Shown here piece by piece: positions 26,071 to 34,631 of a stretch of DNA of 64,000 nucleotides. The first letter of the stretch is position 1. Each line of letters starts with the position of its first letter. This DNA is from Nocardia pneumoniae NBRC 100136. Its GTDB lineage: Bacteria > Actinomycetota > Actinomycetes > Mycobacteriales > Mycobacteriaceae. The notes under the pieces are model-generated. The model was not told the origin of the DNA. It ran no database searches and saw only the letters and a list, made by a program, of their open reading frames with translations. The stretch covers positions 62,001 to 126,000 of the forward strand of contig NZ_BAGF01000049.1 of the NCBI RefSeq assembly GCF_000308755.1, in the 5' to 3' direction. Both the position numbers and the translations under genes were made by a program.

Positions 26071-27083
26071 GCGACCCGGCCGTTCCCGCGGTCGAGTTCC
26101 GGTCGGTGACCAAGGTTTTCGGCAAGGGCGCGCAGCGCAACGTCGCGCTCGACGCCATCGACCTGCGCATCGAGCAGGGCGAGATCTTCGGCGTGATCGG
26201 CTATTCCGGTGCGGGCAAGAGCACGCTGGTCCGGCTGATCAACGCGCTGGAGAAGCCGACGAGCGGCGCCATCGAGATCTCCGGCACACCCATCACAGGG
26301 GTGCCGGAGGCGCAGGTGCGGCGGCTGCGACGCGACATCGGGATGGTGTTCCAGCAGTTCAACCTGTTCCGGTCGCGCACGGCCGCGGGAAATGTCGAGT
26401 ACCCGCTGAAGGTGGCGGGCTGGAAACGCGCGGAACGCAAAGCGCGCGTCGCCGAACTGCTGGAGTTCGTCGGGTTGTCGGAGAAGGCGCGCAGCTATCC
26501 GGATCAGCTGTCCGGCGGCCAGAAGCAGCGGGTCGGCATCGCCAGGGCGCTGGCCACGTCACCGTCGCTGCTGCTGGCCGACGAGTCGACCTCGGCGCTG
26601 GACCCGGAGACCACCGGTGAGGTGCTGCGGCTACTGCGGAAGATCAATCGCGAGCTGGGGGTCACCATCGTGGTCATCACCCACGAGATGGACGTCATCC
26701 GCGCGGTCGCCGACCGGGTCGCCGTGCTCGCCGAGGGACGGATCGTGGAACTCGCCGACACCTTCGAGGTCTTCGCCACACCGCAGGCCGCGCCCACCCG
26801 GTCGTTCGTCGAGACGGTGCTGCACAATCGCCCGTCCGAGGACGAACTGCGCCGGCTCGCCGAACGCCACGGCGGGCGGCTGGTCACCGTCGACGTCGAC
26901 GACCGGCGCGGTATCGGTATGGCGCTGGCCGCGGCGGCACAGGCGGACGTCCGGTTCGAAGTCGTCTACGGCGGGGTGAGCAGCTTGCAGGAGAAGACGT
27001 TCGGCAGCCTCACCCTGGCGCTGCACGGCCCCGACGACGCCGTCGACAAGGTGGTCGCCGAACTCGAACGCCGAACGGCCTGA
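26067..27083 (+). CDS. metN: Methionine ABC transporter, ATPase MetN
   Basis: ATPase of 338 residues. Walker A GYSGAGKS is at about 47-54, the signature LSGGQKQRVGIARAL near 149-163, and Walker B LLLADESTSALD near 170-181. The C-terminal 80 residues form the NIL/ACT-like domain that senses methionine in MetN proteins (VRFEVVYGGVSSLQEKTFGS), allowing feedback inhibition. GTG 26067 overlaps the metQ stop by four bases. Confidence 0.96.
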   Translation: MSDPAVPAVEFRSVTKVFGKGAQRNVALDAIDLRIEQGEIFGVIGYSGAGKSTLVRLINALEKPTSGAIEISGTPITGVPEAQVRRLRRDIGMVFQQFNLFRSRTAAGNVEYPLKVAGWKRAERKARVAELLEFVGLSEKARSYPDQLSGGQKQRVGIARALATSPSLLLADESTSALDPETTGEVLRLLRKINRELGVTIVVITHEMDVIRAVADRVAVLAEGRIVELADTFEVFATPQAAPTRSFVETVLHNRPSEDELRRLAERHGGRLVTVDVDDRRGIGMALAAAAQADVRFEVVYGGVSSLQEKTFGSLTLALHGPDDAVDKVVAELERRTA

Positions 27084-27094
27084 CAGGAGTCGCC

Positions 27095-27757
27095 ATGCAC
27101 ACCGATTGGGACAAACTGCGCCCGATTCTGAACGAGGCCATCGGCACCACCTTCTACCTGGTGGCGATCACCTTCGTGGTCGGCGGCCTTCTGGGGCTGC
27201 TGCTGGGCACCGCCCTCTACACCACCGGCAAGGGCGGGCTGCTGGCGAACGCGCCGATCAACCTACTGCTCAACGTGATCGTCAACGTGGTGCGGCCGAT
27301 CCCGTTCATCATCCTGCTCGCCGCGCTCGGTCCGGTGACGCTCGAGGTGGTCGGCACTACCATCGGCACCGAGGCGGCGGCGTTCGTGATGATCGTCGCG
27401 GCGTCGTTCGGCATCGCGCGCATCGTCGAGCAGAACCTGGTGACCGTCGATCCCGGCGTGATCGAGGCGGCGCGCGCGGTGGGCGCGGGCCCGCTGCGCA
27501 TCATCCTGACCCTGCTCATCCCCGAAGCGCTCGGCCCGCTGATCCTCGGCTACACGTTCGTGGTGATCGCGATCGTCGACATGTCCGCGATGGCGGGCAC
27601 GGTCGGCGGCGGCGGCCTCGGCGACTTCGCGCTGGTCTACGGCTACCAGCGCTTCGATTGGCAGATCACGTTGGTCGCGACGCTGATCATCATCGCTGGC
27701 GTACAGGGCATCCAGTTCTTCGGCAACTGGCTGGCGCGGAAAGTGTTGCGCCGCTGA
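27095..27757 (+). CDS. metI: Methionine ABC transporter, permease MetI
   Basis: Membrane permease of 220 residues with about five helices and the BPD EAA loop (EAARAVGAGPLRIILTLLIP), which contacts MetN. The segment GGGGLGDFALVYGYQRF is typical of MetI. It starts 11 bases after metN with AGGAG upstream, completing a metQNI operon. It converges with the DUF4189 gene, leaving one base between the stops. Confidence 0.96.
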   Translation: MHTDWDKLRPILNEAIGTTFYLVAITFVVGGLLGLLLGTALYTTGKGGLLANAPINLLLNVIVNVVRPIPFIILLAALGPVTLEVVGTTIGTEAAAFVMIVAASFGIARIVEQNLVTVDPGVIEAARAVGAGPLRIILTLLIPEALGPLILGYTFVVIAIVDMSAMAGTVGGGGLGDFALVYGYQRFDWQITLVATLIIIAGVQGIQFFGNWLARKVLRR

Positions 27758-27758
27758 G

Positions 27759-28190
27759 CTATCCGGCGGTCATCGTGCACACCGTCAGCCGCACGGTAGC
27801 GGGGCGCGGCACGGCGCTGCCGAGGTCGGGGAAGGGCGGTGCGCTGGGACCGAGGAACTCGATGGCCCTCCGTTCGGCATCGGCCCGCGTGATCGCCCAC
27901 GCCCAGCCGTGGCGACCGTCGGCGCCGCGGACCACCGACCCGCACGCATTCCAGAACTGCACCACTGCCCGGCAGTCGCTTACACCGCACTGGGAGCGGG
28001 CAGCGGTCTCGGCCGCGGCGGCGGTCGAGAAGTTGACCGCCGACCCGATCGCGCCGGTGCTCGAAAGCGCGATCGCGCCATGGTAAGCCCCGGCGGCATG
28101 CGCTTGGCCCACCACAGGGCTACCGACTACAGCGCAGGTGGCGGCGGACACCACCGCCAGCGTGAGGGCAGCCTTGTGCGGCACCGACAT
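27759..28190 (-). CDS. Secreted DUF4189 protein, copy 1
   Basis: Protein of 143 residues with a signal peptide (to about QAHA, residue 32) and one DUF4189 domain: YHGAIALSS, then four cysteines in QCGVSDCRAVVQFWNACGSV, WAWAITRADAERRAI, and the end VRLTVCT. The Cys pattern indicates disulfides outside the cell. ATG 28190 has AGGA upstream. DUF4189 proteins are common and of unknown role in nocardiae and mycobacteria. A paralogue lies about 190 bases upstream in the same direction. Confidence 0.85.
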   Translation of the reverse strand: MSVPHKAALTLAVVSAATCAVVGSPVVGQAHAAGAYHGAIALSSTGAIGSAVNFSTAAAAETAARSQCGVSDCRAVVQFWNACGSVVRGADGRHGWAWAITRADAERRAIEFLGPSAPPFPDLGSAVPRPATVRLTVCTMTAG

Positions 28191-28380
28191 GTGATCCTCC
28201 CCGTCTTCGACAGATTCAGGGCTCAGATCATCGTCCCGCTCACTCGCTATGTCCAAAACCGGGCCTTCCCATGCTGGGTGGCAGGGACCACGTCGATCAC
28301 TGTGCTCGTTGTGGACCTACCCGATCGGCAACTGCCTGCCGTTGCGAGCGTGACCTCGGACCGGGCTGCTCCCCCGGCTT

Positions 28381-28887
28381 TCACGAGAAGCCGAGCCCGG
28401 GGCGACCGACGCGAAAGGGCCCGGACCCCTCTGGGATCCGGGCCCGGAATGTCACCGTCGAATCAGCGGACGTTGCTCGTGCAGACGACCTCGACGATCT
28501 TGCGCCGCTCAGGCTGGCGGAGCCGACGTTGGCCAGCTGCGCCGTCGGGGTGATCTGCGCGAGCCGCTGATAGGCGGCACGCTCGGCCTCGGCCCGGTTG
28601 GGACCGGACCCCGCGGCCACACCCTCGTGGCTCTCGGCCAGCGCACCGCAGCCGTTCGCCCACGAGGCCAGCACCTCGCAGTCGGCGGCACCGCAGTTGG
28701 CGAGCGCCGCGGCCCTGGCCTCGTCGAAGCCCGCCTCATCGGTGCTCACCCCGTACATCCAAGTGCTACCGCTCATCGCGATCGCCGCGTACATGCCCGC
28801 CGCGTTCGCCGAGCCCGCACCCAGCACCGACCCCACCGCAAGGCTGCTTGCCGCGACGGCAAAGCCGACCTTACCCATCAATCTCAT
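28381..28887 (-). CDS. Secreted DUF4189 protein, copy 2, with apparent 3' frameshift
   Basis: Signal peptide (to about ANAAG), then the DUF4189 core YAAIAMSGSTWMYGV, NCGAADCEVLASWANGCGAL and SGPNRAEAERAAYQRL. The open frame as written runs 168 residues from ATG 28887 and ends in a low-complexity tail that reads through a hairpin. One frame over, the same DNA gives KIVEVVCTSNVR and a stop at 28463-28465, just before the hairpin, matching the VCT ending of copy 1. So one base appears lost near 28503. This may be a real mutation or a sequencing error. Confidence 0.75.
   Translation of the reverse strand: MRLMGKVGFAVAASSLAVGSVLGAGSANAAGMYAAIAMSGSTWMYGVSTDEAGFDEARAAALANCGAADCEVLASWANGCGALAESHEGVAAGSGPNRAEAERAAYQRLAQITPTAQLANVGSASLSGARSSRSSARATSADSTVTFRARIPEGSGPFRVGRPGLGFS
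28417..28445 (-). terminator. Hairpin after DUF4189 copy 2
   Basis: Stem GGGCCCGGA with TCCGGGCCC (9 bp, extended by three more pairs after one mismatch) around a TCT loop. It lies 18 bases after the frameshift-corrected stop at 28463 and inside the frame as written, which supports the corrected end of the gene. Confidence 0.7.
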
Positions 28888-29019
28888 CGAACAGTCTTTC
28901 TCTTGGGGTGCGCCCCGGAATCGGAACCCCCGCAATCAATCCCGCTGTCATCGAATCCGTCCAACGCGGATGCCGCATGCCGACCCCCGGGAGCCTGCCG
29001 CATCACAAGGACATGCGAC

Positions 29020-29046
29020 GGGCCCGGATCGTTGCGATCCGGGCCC
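29020..29046 (-). terminator. Hairpin after the suf operon
   Basis: Perfect 12-bp inverted repeat, GGGCCCGGATCG and its complement, with a 3-base loop, 36 bases past the stop of the MIP18 gene. It shares the GGGCCCGGAtc stem sequence with the hairpin at 28417-28445. It probably ends the suf transcript. Confidence 0.7.
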
Positions 29047-29081
29047 GATGTCGGACGCCGCTACCCGAAGGCGCGAGGACG

Positions 29082-29453
29082 CTAAACCGTGAACCCGAGA
29101 GCGCGCAGCTGCTCGCGGCCGTCCTCGGTGATCTTGTCCGGACCCCACGGCGGCATCCAGACCCAATTGATCTTCAAATCCTCCACCAGTCCGCTGCGCA
29201 CCAGCGCGTTGCGCGACTGGTCCTCGATGACATCGGTGAGGGGGCAGGCCGCCGATGTCAGCGTCATGTCGAGGACGGCGACGTTGTCCTCTTCGACGCG
29301 CAGTCCGTAGACCAGGCCCAAGTCGACGACGTTGATGCCGAGTTCCGGGTCGACGACGTCGCGCATCGCCTCTTCGATGTCCTCGAGCAGCTTGATGTCC
29401 TCGGCGGACAGCTCGGCCTGCTCGGTCGTGTCGGTGGCCGGTGTGTCACTCAT
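29082..29453 (-). CDS. MIP18/DUF59 iron-sulfur assembly factor (SufT-like, Rv1466)
   Basis: Protein of 123 residues with the DUF59 fold: DVVDPELGINVVDLGLVYGL (about 32-51), MTLTSAACPLTD with the conserved Cys, and VWMPPWGPDKI near the C-terminus. Such proteins help maturation or delivery of Fe-S clusters. It is the last gene of the suf operon, 28 bases after sufU, as in M. tuberculosis. Confidence 0.92.
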   Translation of the reverse strand: MSDTPATDTTEQAELSAEDIKLLEDIEEAMRDVVDPELGINVVDLGLVYGLRVEEDNVAVLDMTLTSAACPLTDVIEDQSRNALVRSGLVEDLKINWVWMPPWGPDKITEDGREQLRALGFTV

Positions 29454-29481
29454 GACGCTTCCCCGTTTCCCATCGGACGCT

Positions 29482-29949
29482 TCACTTCTCTTCTGCCGTG
29501 CGCGCGGGCTGCTCGGGGCCGATCCGCAGGACGGCGTCCTTGAACGCCATCCACCCGAGCAGCGCGCACTTCACCCGCGCGGGATACTTCGACACCCCGG
29601 CGAGGGCGATGCCGTCGCCGATCACGTCTTCGTCGCCTTCGATGGTGCCGCGGCTGGAGATCATCTCGCTGTAGGAGTCGACCACCTTCAGCGCCTGCTG
29701 CACCGGCAGCCCGATGACCTGATCGGTGAGGATCGAGGTGGCGGCCTGGCTGATCGAGCAGCCCTGCCCGTCGTAGGAGACGTCGGCGACGTCGCCGTTG
29801 CCGTCCAGTTGAACGCGCAGGGTCACCTCGTCGCCGCAGGTCGGGTTCACGTGGTGCACCTCGGCACCGTACGGCTCCCGCAGCCCGCGGCGATGCGGGT
29901 GCTTGTAGTGGTCCAGGATCACTTCCTGGTACATCTGCTCCATGCGCAT
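29482..29949 (-). CDS. sufU: Fe-S assembly/sulfur-transfer protein SufU
   Basis: NifU-like protein of 155 residues that accepts sulfur from SufS, with zinc in the Bacillus enzyme. The ligands Cys38 (PTCGD), Asp40, Cys64 (GQGCSIS) and Cys128 (VKCALLGW) are all present, and so is the SufU-type insertion between the second and third Cys. The start lies 3 bases after the sufS stop. A second ATG two codons later is equally possible. Confidence 0.95.
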   Translation of the reverse strand: MRMEQMYQEVILDHYKHPHRRGLREPYGAEVHHVNPTCGDEVTLRVQLDGNGDVADVSYDGQGCSISQAATSILTDQVIGLPVQQALKVVDSYSEMISSRGTIEGDEDVIGDGIALAGVSKYPARVKCALLGWMAFKDAVLRIGPEQPARTAEEK

Positions 29950-29952
29950 GTC

Positions 29953-31206
29953 TTATGCAACTCCGAAGAAGCTCTGGGCCTTCCGCACCGCGGCGACCAG
30001 CGCGTCCACCTCGGCGAGCGTGTTGTAGACCGCGAACGAGGCGCGGGCGGTGGCGGCGACGCCGAAGCGCCGGTGCAGCGGCCACGCACAGTGGTGGCCC
30101 ACCCGGATGGCGACGCCCTCGTCGTCCAGGATCTGGCCGACGTCGTGAGCGTGGATGCCGTCGACCACGAACGCCACCGCGCCACCGCGGTCGATGTTCT
30201 CGGTGGGGCCGATGATGCGCACGCCTTCGATCGCGCCGAGACCCTCCAGCGCCGCGGCGACCAGCGTATGCTCGTGCGCCGCAACGGCGTCCATGCCGAT
30301 CTCTTCCAGATACCGCACGGCCGCGCCCAATCCGACCACCTGCGAGGTCATCGGTACGCCCGCCTCGAACCGCTGCGGCGGCGGAGCGTAGGTGCTGTGG
30401 TCCATGAACACCGTCTCGATCATGGACCCGCCGCTGATGAACGGCGGAATCTCCTCCAGCAGCGCGCGGCGGCCGTAGAGCACGCCGACGCCGGAGGGGC
30501 CGAGCATCTTGTGCCCGGAGAACGCGGCGAAGTCGACGCCCAGCTCGCGGAAGTCCACCGGCATGTGCGGCACCGACTGGCAGGCGTCGAGCACCACCAG
30601 CGCGCCGACGTTCTCGGCCCGGCGCACCAGCTCGGCGACCGGGGCGACGGCGCCGGTGACGTTGGACTGATGAGTGAACGCGACCACCTTCGTGGCGGGC
30701 GACAGTTCCAGCGAGTCGAGGTCGATGCGGCCGTCCTCGGTGACGCCGTACCACTTCAGCGTCGCGCCGGTGCGGCGGGCCAGCTCCTGCCAGGGCACCA
30801 GGTTCGCGTGGTGCTCCAGCTCGGTGATGACGATCTCGTCGCCCGGGCCGACGTGGTAGGGGAACCGGTCGTCGGCGAAGGCGTAGGTCACCAGGTTCAG
30901 CGACTCGGTGGCGTTCTTGGTGAACACGATCTCGCCCGCGTCGACGCCGACGAACCGCGCGATATCGGCCCGGGCGCCCTCATAGGCGTCGGTCGCCTCC
31001 TCCGCCAGCTGGTGCGCGCCGCGGTGCACCGCGGAGTTGCTGGTGATCAGGAAGTCCCGTTCGGCTTCCAGCACAGTGATCGGCCGCTGCGCGGTCGCGC
31101 CGGAGTCCAAGTACACCAACGGTTTCCCGTCCCGAACCGTGCGGCTCAGGATCGGGAAGTCGGCCCGGATGCGGGCGACGTCGAGGGTGCGGACCGTAGC
31201 GGTCAT
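29953..31206 (-). CDS. sufS: Cysteine desulfurase SufS
   Basis: PLP enzyme of 417 residues that releases sulfur from cysteine for Fe-S clusters. The PLP-binding Lys is Lys233 (SGHKMLGPSGVG), with the His/Asp/Gln pocket in LEHHANLVPW and LDACQSVPH. The active-site Cys373 lies in VGHHCAWP, typical of group II desulfurases. It sits one base after the sufC stop and hands sulfur to SufU encoded next. Confidence 0.96.
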   Translation of the reverse strand: MTATVRTLDVARIRADFPILSRTVRDGKPLVYLDSGATAQRPITVLEAERDFLITSNSAVHRGAHQLAEEATDAYEGARADIARFVGVDAGEIVFTKNATESLNLVTYAFADDRFPYHVGPGDEIVITELEHHANLVPWQELARRTGATLKWYGVTEDGRIDLDSLELSPATKVVAFTHQSNVTGAVAPVAELVRRAENVGALVVLDACQSVPHMPVDFRELGVDFAAFSGHKMLGPSGVGVLYGRRALLEEIPPFISGGSMIETVFMDHSTYAPPPQRFEAGVPMTSQVVGLGAAVRYLEEIGMDAVAAHEHTLVAAALEGLGAIEGVRIIGPTENIDRGGAVAFVVDGIHAHDVGQILDDEGVAIRVGHHCAWPLHRRFGVAATARASFAVYNTLAEVDALVAAVRKAQSFFGVA

Positions 31207-31207
31207 A

Positions 31208-31984
31208 TCAAGCTCCAGCGGTAGCGGTCTGAGTGAAACGGACGTAGCCGTTGGCGTCGAGTTCCTCGGCGAGTTCGGGACCGCCCTCGGCGACGATGCG
31301 GCCGCCGACGAAGACGTGCACGAACTGCGGCTGGATGTAGCGCAGGATGCGGGTGTAGTGCGTGATCAGCAGGACGCCGCCGTTCTCGCGCTCCTTGTAG
31401 CGGTTGACGCCTTCGGAGACGATGCGCAGCGCGTCGACGTCGAGGCCGGAGTCGGTCTCGTCCAGGATCGCGATCTTCGGCTTCAGCAGGCCCAGCTGCA
31501 GGATCTCGTGGCGCTTCTTCTCACCGCCGGAGAAGCCCTCGTTCACGCTGCGGTCGGCGAAGGCGGCGTCGATCTCCAGCTCGCTCATCGACTCCTTCAC
31601 CTCCTTGACCCAGTGCCGCAGCTTGGGGGCCTCACCGCGGACGGCGGTGGCGGCGGTGCGCAGGAAGTTCGACATCGAGACGCCGGGAACCTCGACCGGG
31701 TACTGCATGGCCAGGAACAGGCCCGCACGCGCGCGCTCGTCGACCGACATCTCCAGCACGTCCTCGCCGTCGAGCGTGATCGAGCCGGAGGTCACCGTGT
31801 ACTTCGGGTGACCGGCGATCGCGTAGGACAGCGTCGACTTGCCGGAGCCGTTCGGGCCCATGATCGCGTGCGTCTCACCGGAGCTCACCGTGAGGTTCAC
31901 GCCCTTGAGGATCTTGATGGGCTCGCCGGTCTCGTCAGGGTTGGCGACCTCGACGTGCAGGTCCTTGATTTCCAGGGTGGTCAT
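31208..31984 (-). CDS. sufC: Fe-S assembly ATPase SufC
   Basis: ABC-type ATPase of 258 residues, soluble partner of SufB and SufD in the SufBCD scaffold. Walker A is GPNGSGKST, the signature FSGGEKKRHEILQLGLL, and Walker B AILDETDSGLD; the SufC-specific loop GVSMSNFLRTA is also there. ATG 31984 has AAGGA upstream. A 12-residue upstream extension would overlap sufD and is not needed. Confidence 0.97.
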   Translation of the reverse strand: MTTLEIKDLHVEVANPDETGEPIKILKGVNLTVSSGETHAIMGPNGSGKSTLSYAIAGHPKYTVTSGSITLDGEDVLEMSVDERARAGLFLAMQYPVEVPGVSMSNFLRTAATAVRGEAPKLRHWVKEVKESMSELEIDAAFADRSVNEGFSGGEKKRHEILQLGLLKPKIAILDETDSGLDVDALRIVSEGVNRYKERENGGVLLITHYTRILRYIQPQFVHVFVGGRIVAEGGPELAEELDANGYVRFTQTATAGA

Positions 31985-32016
31985 CGAATTCCTTAGCTGT
32001 AGAAGGTCTGGTTCGT

Positions 32017-33195
32017 TCATGCGCCGATGGCGGCGAGCTCGGCCTCGATGGCCGCCTCCAGCCGCTCCCGGACCTCGGGTACCGCGATCTTCTGGATGAT
32101 CTCGTGGAAGAAGCCGCGCACCACCAGACGGCGGGCCGCGTCCTCCGGGATGCCGCGGGCGCGCAGGTAGAACAGTTGCTCGTCGTCGAACCGGCCGGTC
32201 GCGGACGCGTGTCCCGCGCCGACGATCTCGCCGGTCTCGATCTCCAGGTTCGGCACCGAGTCGGCCCTGGCCCCGTCGGTGAGCACCAGGTTGCGGTTCA
32301 CCTCGAAGGTGTCGGTGCCCTCGGCCGCGGCGCGGATGAGCACGTCACCCACCCAGACGGTGCGGGCATCGCCCTTCGGCGAGTGCGGGTCGCCTTGCAG
32401 CGCACCCTTGTACAGCACGTTCGACTTGCAGTTGGGCACCGCGTGGTCGACCAGCAGGCGCTGTTCGAAGTGCTGGCCCGCGTCAGCGAAGTAGAGGCCG
32501 AGCAGTTCCGCGTCGCCGCCGGGGCCGTCGTAGCGGACGTTGCCGGTCAGCCGCACCAAGTCGCCGCCGAGGGTGACCGAGGTGTGCCGCAGGGTGGCGT
32601 CGCGGCCGAGCTTGGCGTGGTGCGCGGTGACGTGGACCGCGTCGTCGGCCCAGTCCTGCACGGCCACGACGGTCAGCTTGGCGGAATCACCGAGCACGAA
32701 TTCCACGTTCTCGGCGTAGGTTCCGCTGCCGCGCTGATCGATGACCACGGTGGCGTTGGCGAAGCGGTCCAGGCGGATCTGCAGGTGCCCGTAGGCGGTC
32801 TTGCCCTCGCCGGGGCCGGTGATCGTGACGGTCACCGGTGCGGCGACCTCGACCTCTTTCCCGACCGACACGATGGTGGCCTGTTCGAAGCCCGAGTACG
32901 CCTGCGCCGCAACGCGATCCGAGGGCACGCCGCCCGCGCCGAGCCGGGCGTCGGCGCGGTCGACCGTCTCCACCGTCACGCCGTCGCCCGCCGCGACCTC
33001 GACCGTCGCGCGGCCGTCGCGGACCGCGGTGCCGTCCTGCAGTCCGCGCAGGCGGCGCAGCGGCGTGAACCGCCACGCCTCGTCCTTGCCGGAGGGCACT
33101 TCGAAGGCGTTGACGTCGAACGAGGTGAAGACCTCGCCCTTGTTGAGCGCGGGGGTACGAGCCTCGGCCGCTTCGGCAACGTTCTCGATTGCCAT
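32017..33195 (-). CDS. sufD: Fe-S assembly protein SufD
   Basis: SufD of 392 residues, the SufB-like subunit of the SufBCD scaffold, with the C-terminal beta-helix. The conserved end GRFDDEQLFYLRARGIPEDA followed by RRLVVRGFF is present. ATG 33195 shares one base with the sufB stop (TGATG), so translation is coupled. A longer frame reaching 33471 runs inside sufB and is a shadow. Confidence 0.95.
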   Translation of the reverse strand: MAIENVAEAAEARTPALNKGEVFTSFDVNAFEVPSGKDEAWRFTPLRRLRGLQDGTAVRDGRATVEVAAGDGVTVETVDRADARLGAGGVPSDRVAAQAYSGFEQATIVSVGKEVEVAAPVTVTITGPGEGKTAYGHLQIRLDRFANATVVIDQRGSGTYAENVEFVLGDSAKLTVVAVQDWADDAVHVTAHHAKLGRDATLRHTSVTLGGDLVRLTGNVRYDGPGGDAELLGLYFADAGQHFEQRLLVDHAVPNCKSNVLYKGALQGDPHSPKGDARTVWVGDVLIRAAAEGTDTFEVNRNLVLTDGARADSVPNLEIETGEIVGAGHASATGRFDDEQLFYLRARGIPEDAARRLVVRGFFHEIIQKIAVPEVRERLEAAIEAELAAIGA

Positions 33196-34631
33196 CAGCC
33201 GACGGCTCCTTCCATCTGCAGTTCGATCAGGCGGTTGAGTTCGAGCGCGTATTCCATGGGCAGTTCCTTGGCGATGGGCTCGACGAAGCCGCGCACCACC
33301 ATGGCCATCGCCTCGTCCTCGGTGAGGCCTCGGCTCATCAGGTAGAACAGCTGGTCCTCGGAGACCTTGGAGACGGTCGCCTCGTGTCCCATGGTCACGT
33401 CGTCCTCGCGGATGTCGACGTAGGGGTAGGTGTCGGAGCGGCTGATCGTGTCGACCAGCAGCGCGTCGCACTTCACCGTGGACTTCGAGCCGTGCGCGCC
33501 CTTGTTCACCTGCACCAGGCCGCGGTAGGAGGCCCGGCCGCCGCCGCGCGCCACCGACTTCGACACGATGGTCGAGGACGTGTGCGGAGCAAGGTGCAGC
33601 ATCTTCGCGCCGGTGTCCTGGTGCTGGCCTTCACCGGCGAAGGCCACCGAGAGCACCTCGCCCTTGGCGTACTCGCCGGTCATCCAGACCGCCGGGTACT
33701 TCATGGTGACCTTGGAGCCGATGTTGCCGTCGATCCACTCCATGGTGGCGCCCGCCTCGGCCTTGGCCCGCTTGGTGACCAGGTTGTAGACGTTGTTGGA
33801 CCAGTTCTGGATCGTGGTGTAGCGGCAGCGGCCGCCCTTCTTCACGATGATCTCCACCACCGCGGAGTGCAGCGAGTCCGACTTGTAGATCGGCGCGGTG
33901 CAGCCCTCGACGTAGTGCACGTAGGCGCCCTCGTCGACAATGATCAGCGTCCGCTCGAACTGGCCCATGTTCTCGGTGTTGATCCGGAAGTAGGCCTGCA
34001 GCGGGATGTCGACGTGCACGCCCGGCGGCACGTAGATGAACGAGCCGCCCGACCACACCGCGGTGTTCAGCGCCGAGAACTTGTTGTCGCCGGCCGGGAT
34101 CACCGAACCGAAGTACTGCTGGAAGATCTCCGGGTGCTCCTTGAGACCGGTGTCGGTGTCCAGGAAGATCACGCCCTGCGCCTCCAGGTCCTCGCGGATC
34201 TGGTGGTAGACGACCTCGGACTCGTACTGCGCGGCGACACCGGCGACCAGCCGCTGCTTCTCCGCCTCCGGGATGCCCAGCTTGTCGTAGGTGTTCTTGA
34301 TGTCCTCGGGCAGCTCGTCCCAGGACGCGGCCTGCTTCTCGGTCGAGCGCACGAAGTACTTGATGTTGTCGAAGTCGATGCCATCGAGATTGGAGCCCCA
34401 GATCGGCATCGGCTTGCGCTCGAAGATGCGCAGCGCCTTGAGCCGCTGCTCGAGCATCCACTCCGGCTCGTTCTTCTTCGCCGAGATGTCGCGGACAACC
34501 GCCTCGGACAGACCTCGTTGCGCGCTGGCGCCGGCCACATCCGAATCGGCCCAGCCGTAACCGTATTTGCCCAGGGAGGCGATGGCCTCTTCCTGGGTGA
34601 GCGGTTGCACCTGGTCGGTGGTCGTCGTCAT
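33195..34631 (-). CDS. sufB: Fe-S assembly protein SufB
   Basis: SufB of 478 residues, the scaffold subunit on which clusters form. Conserved parts include the N-terminal GYGWADSD, AVWSGGSFIYVPPGVHVDIP, VEGCTAPIY with the conserved Cys, and VSEDQLFYLMSRGL. The M. tuberculosis homologue Rv1461 carries an intein; here the protein is uninterrupted. ATG 34631 has AAGGAG upstream and overlaps the sufR stop by four bases. Confidence 0.97.
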   Translation of the reverse strand: MTTTTDQVQPLTQEEAIASLGKYGYGWADSDVAGASAQRGLSEAVVRDISAKKNEPEWMLEQRLKALRIFERKPMPIWGSNLDGIDFDNIKYFVRSTEKQAASWDELPEDIKNTYDKLGIPEAEKQRLVAGVAAQYESEVVYHQIREDLEAQGVIFLDTDTGLKEHPEIFQQYFGSVIPAGDNKFSALNTAVWSGGSFIYVPPGVHVDIPLQAYFRINTENMGQFERTLIIVDEGAYVHYVEGCTAPIYKSDSLHSAVVEIIVKKGGRCRYTTIQNWSNNVYNLVTKRAKAEAGATMEWIDGNIGSKVTMKYPAVWMTGEYAKGEVLSVAFAGEGQHQDTGAKMLHLAPHTSSTIVSKSVARGGGRASYRGLVQVNKGAHGSKSTVKCDALLVDTISRSDTYPYVDIREDDVTMGHEATVSKVSEDQLFYLMSRGLTEDEAMAMVVRGFVEPIAKELPMEYALELNRLIELQMEGAVG

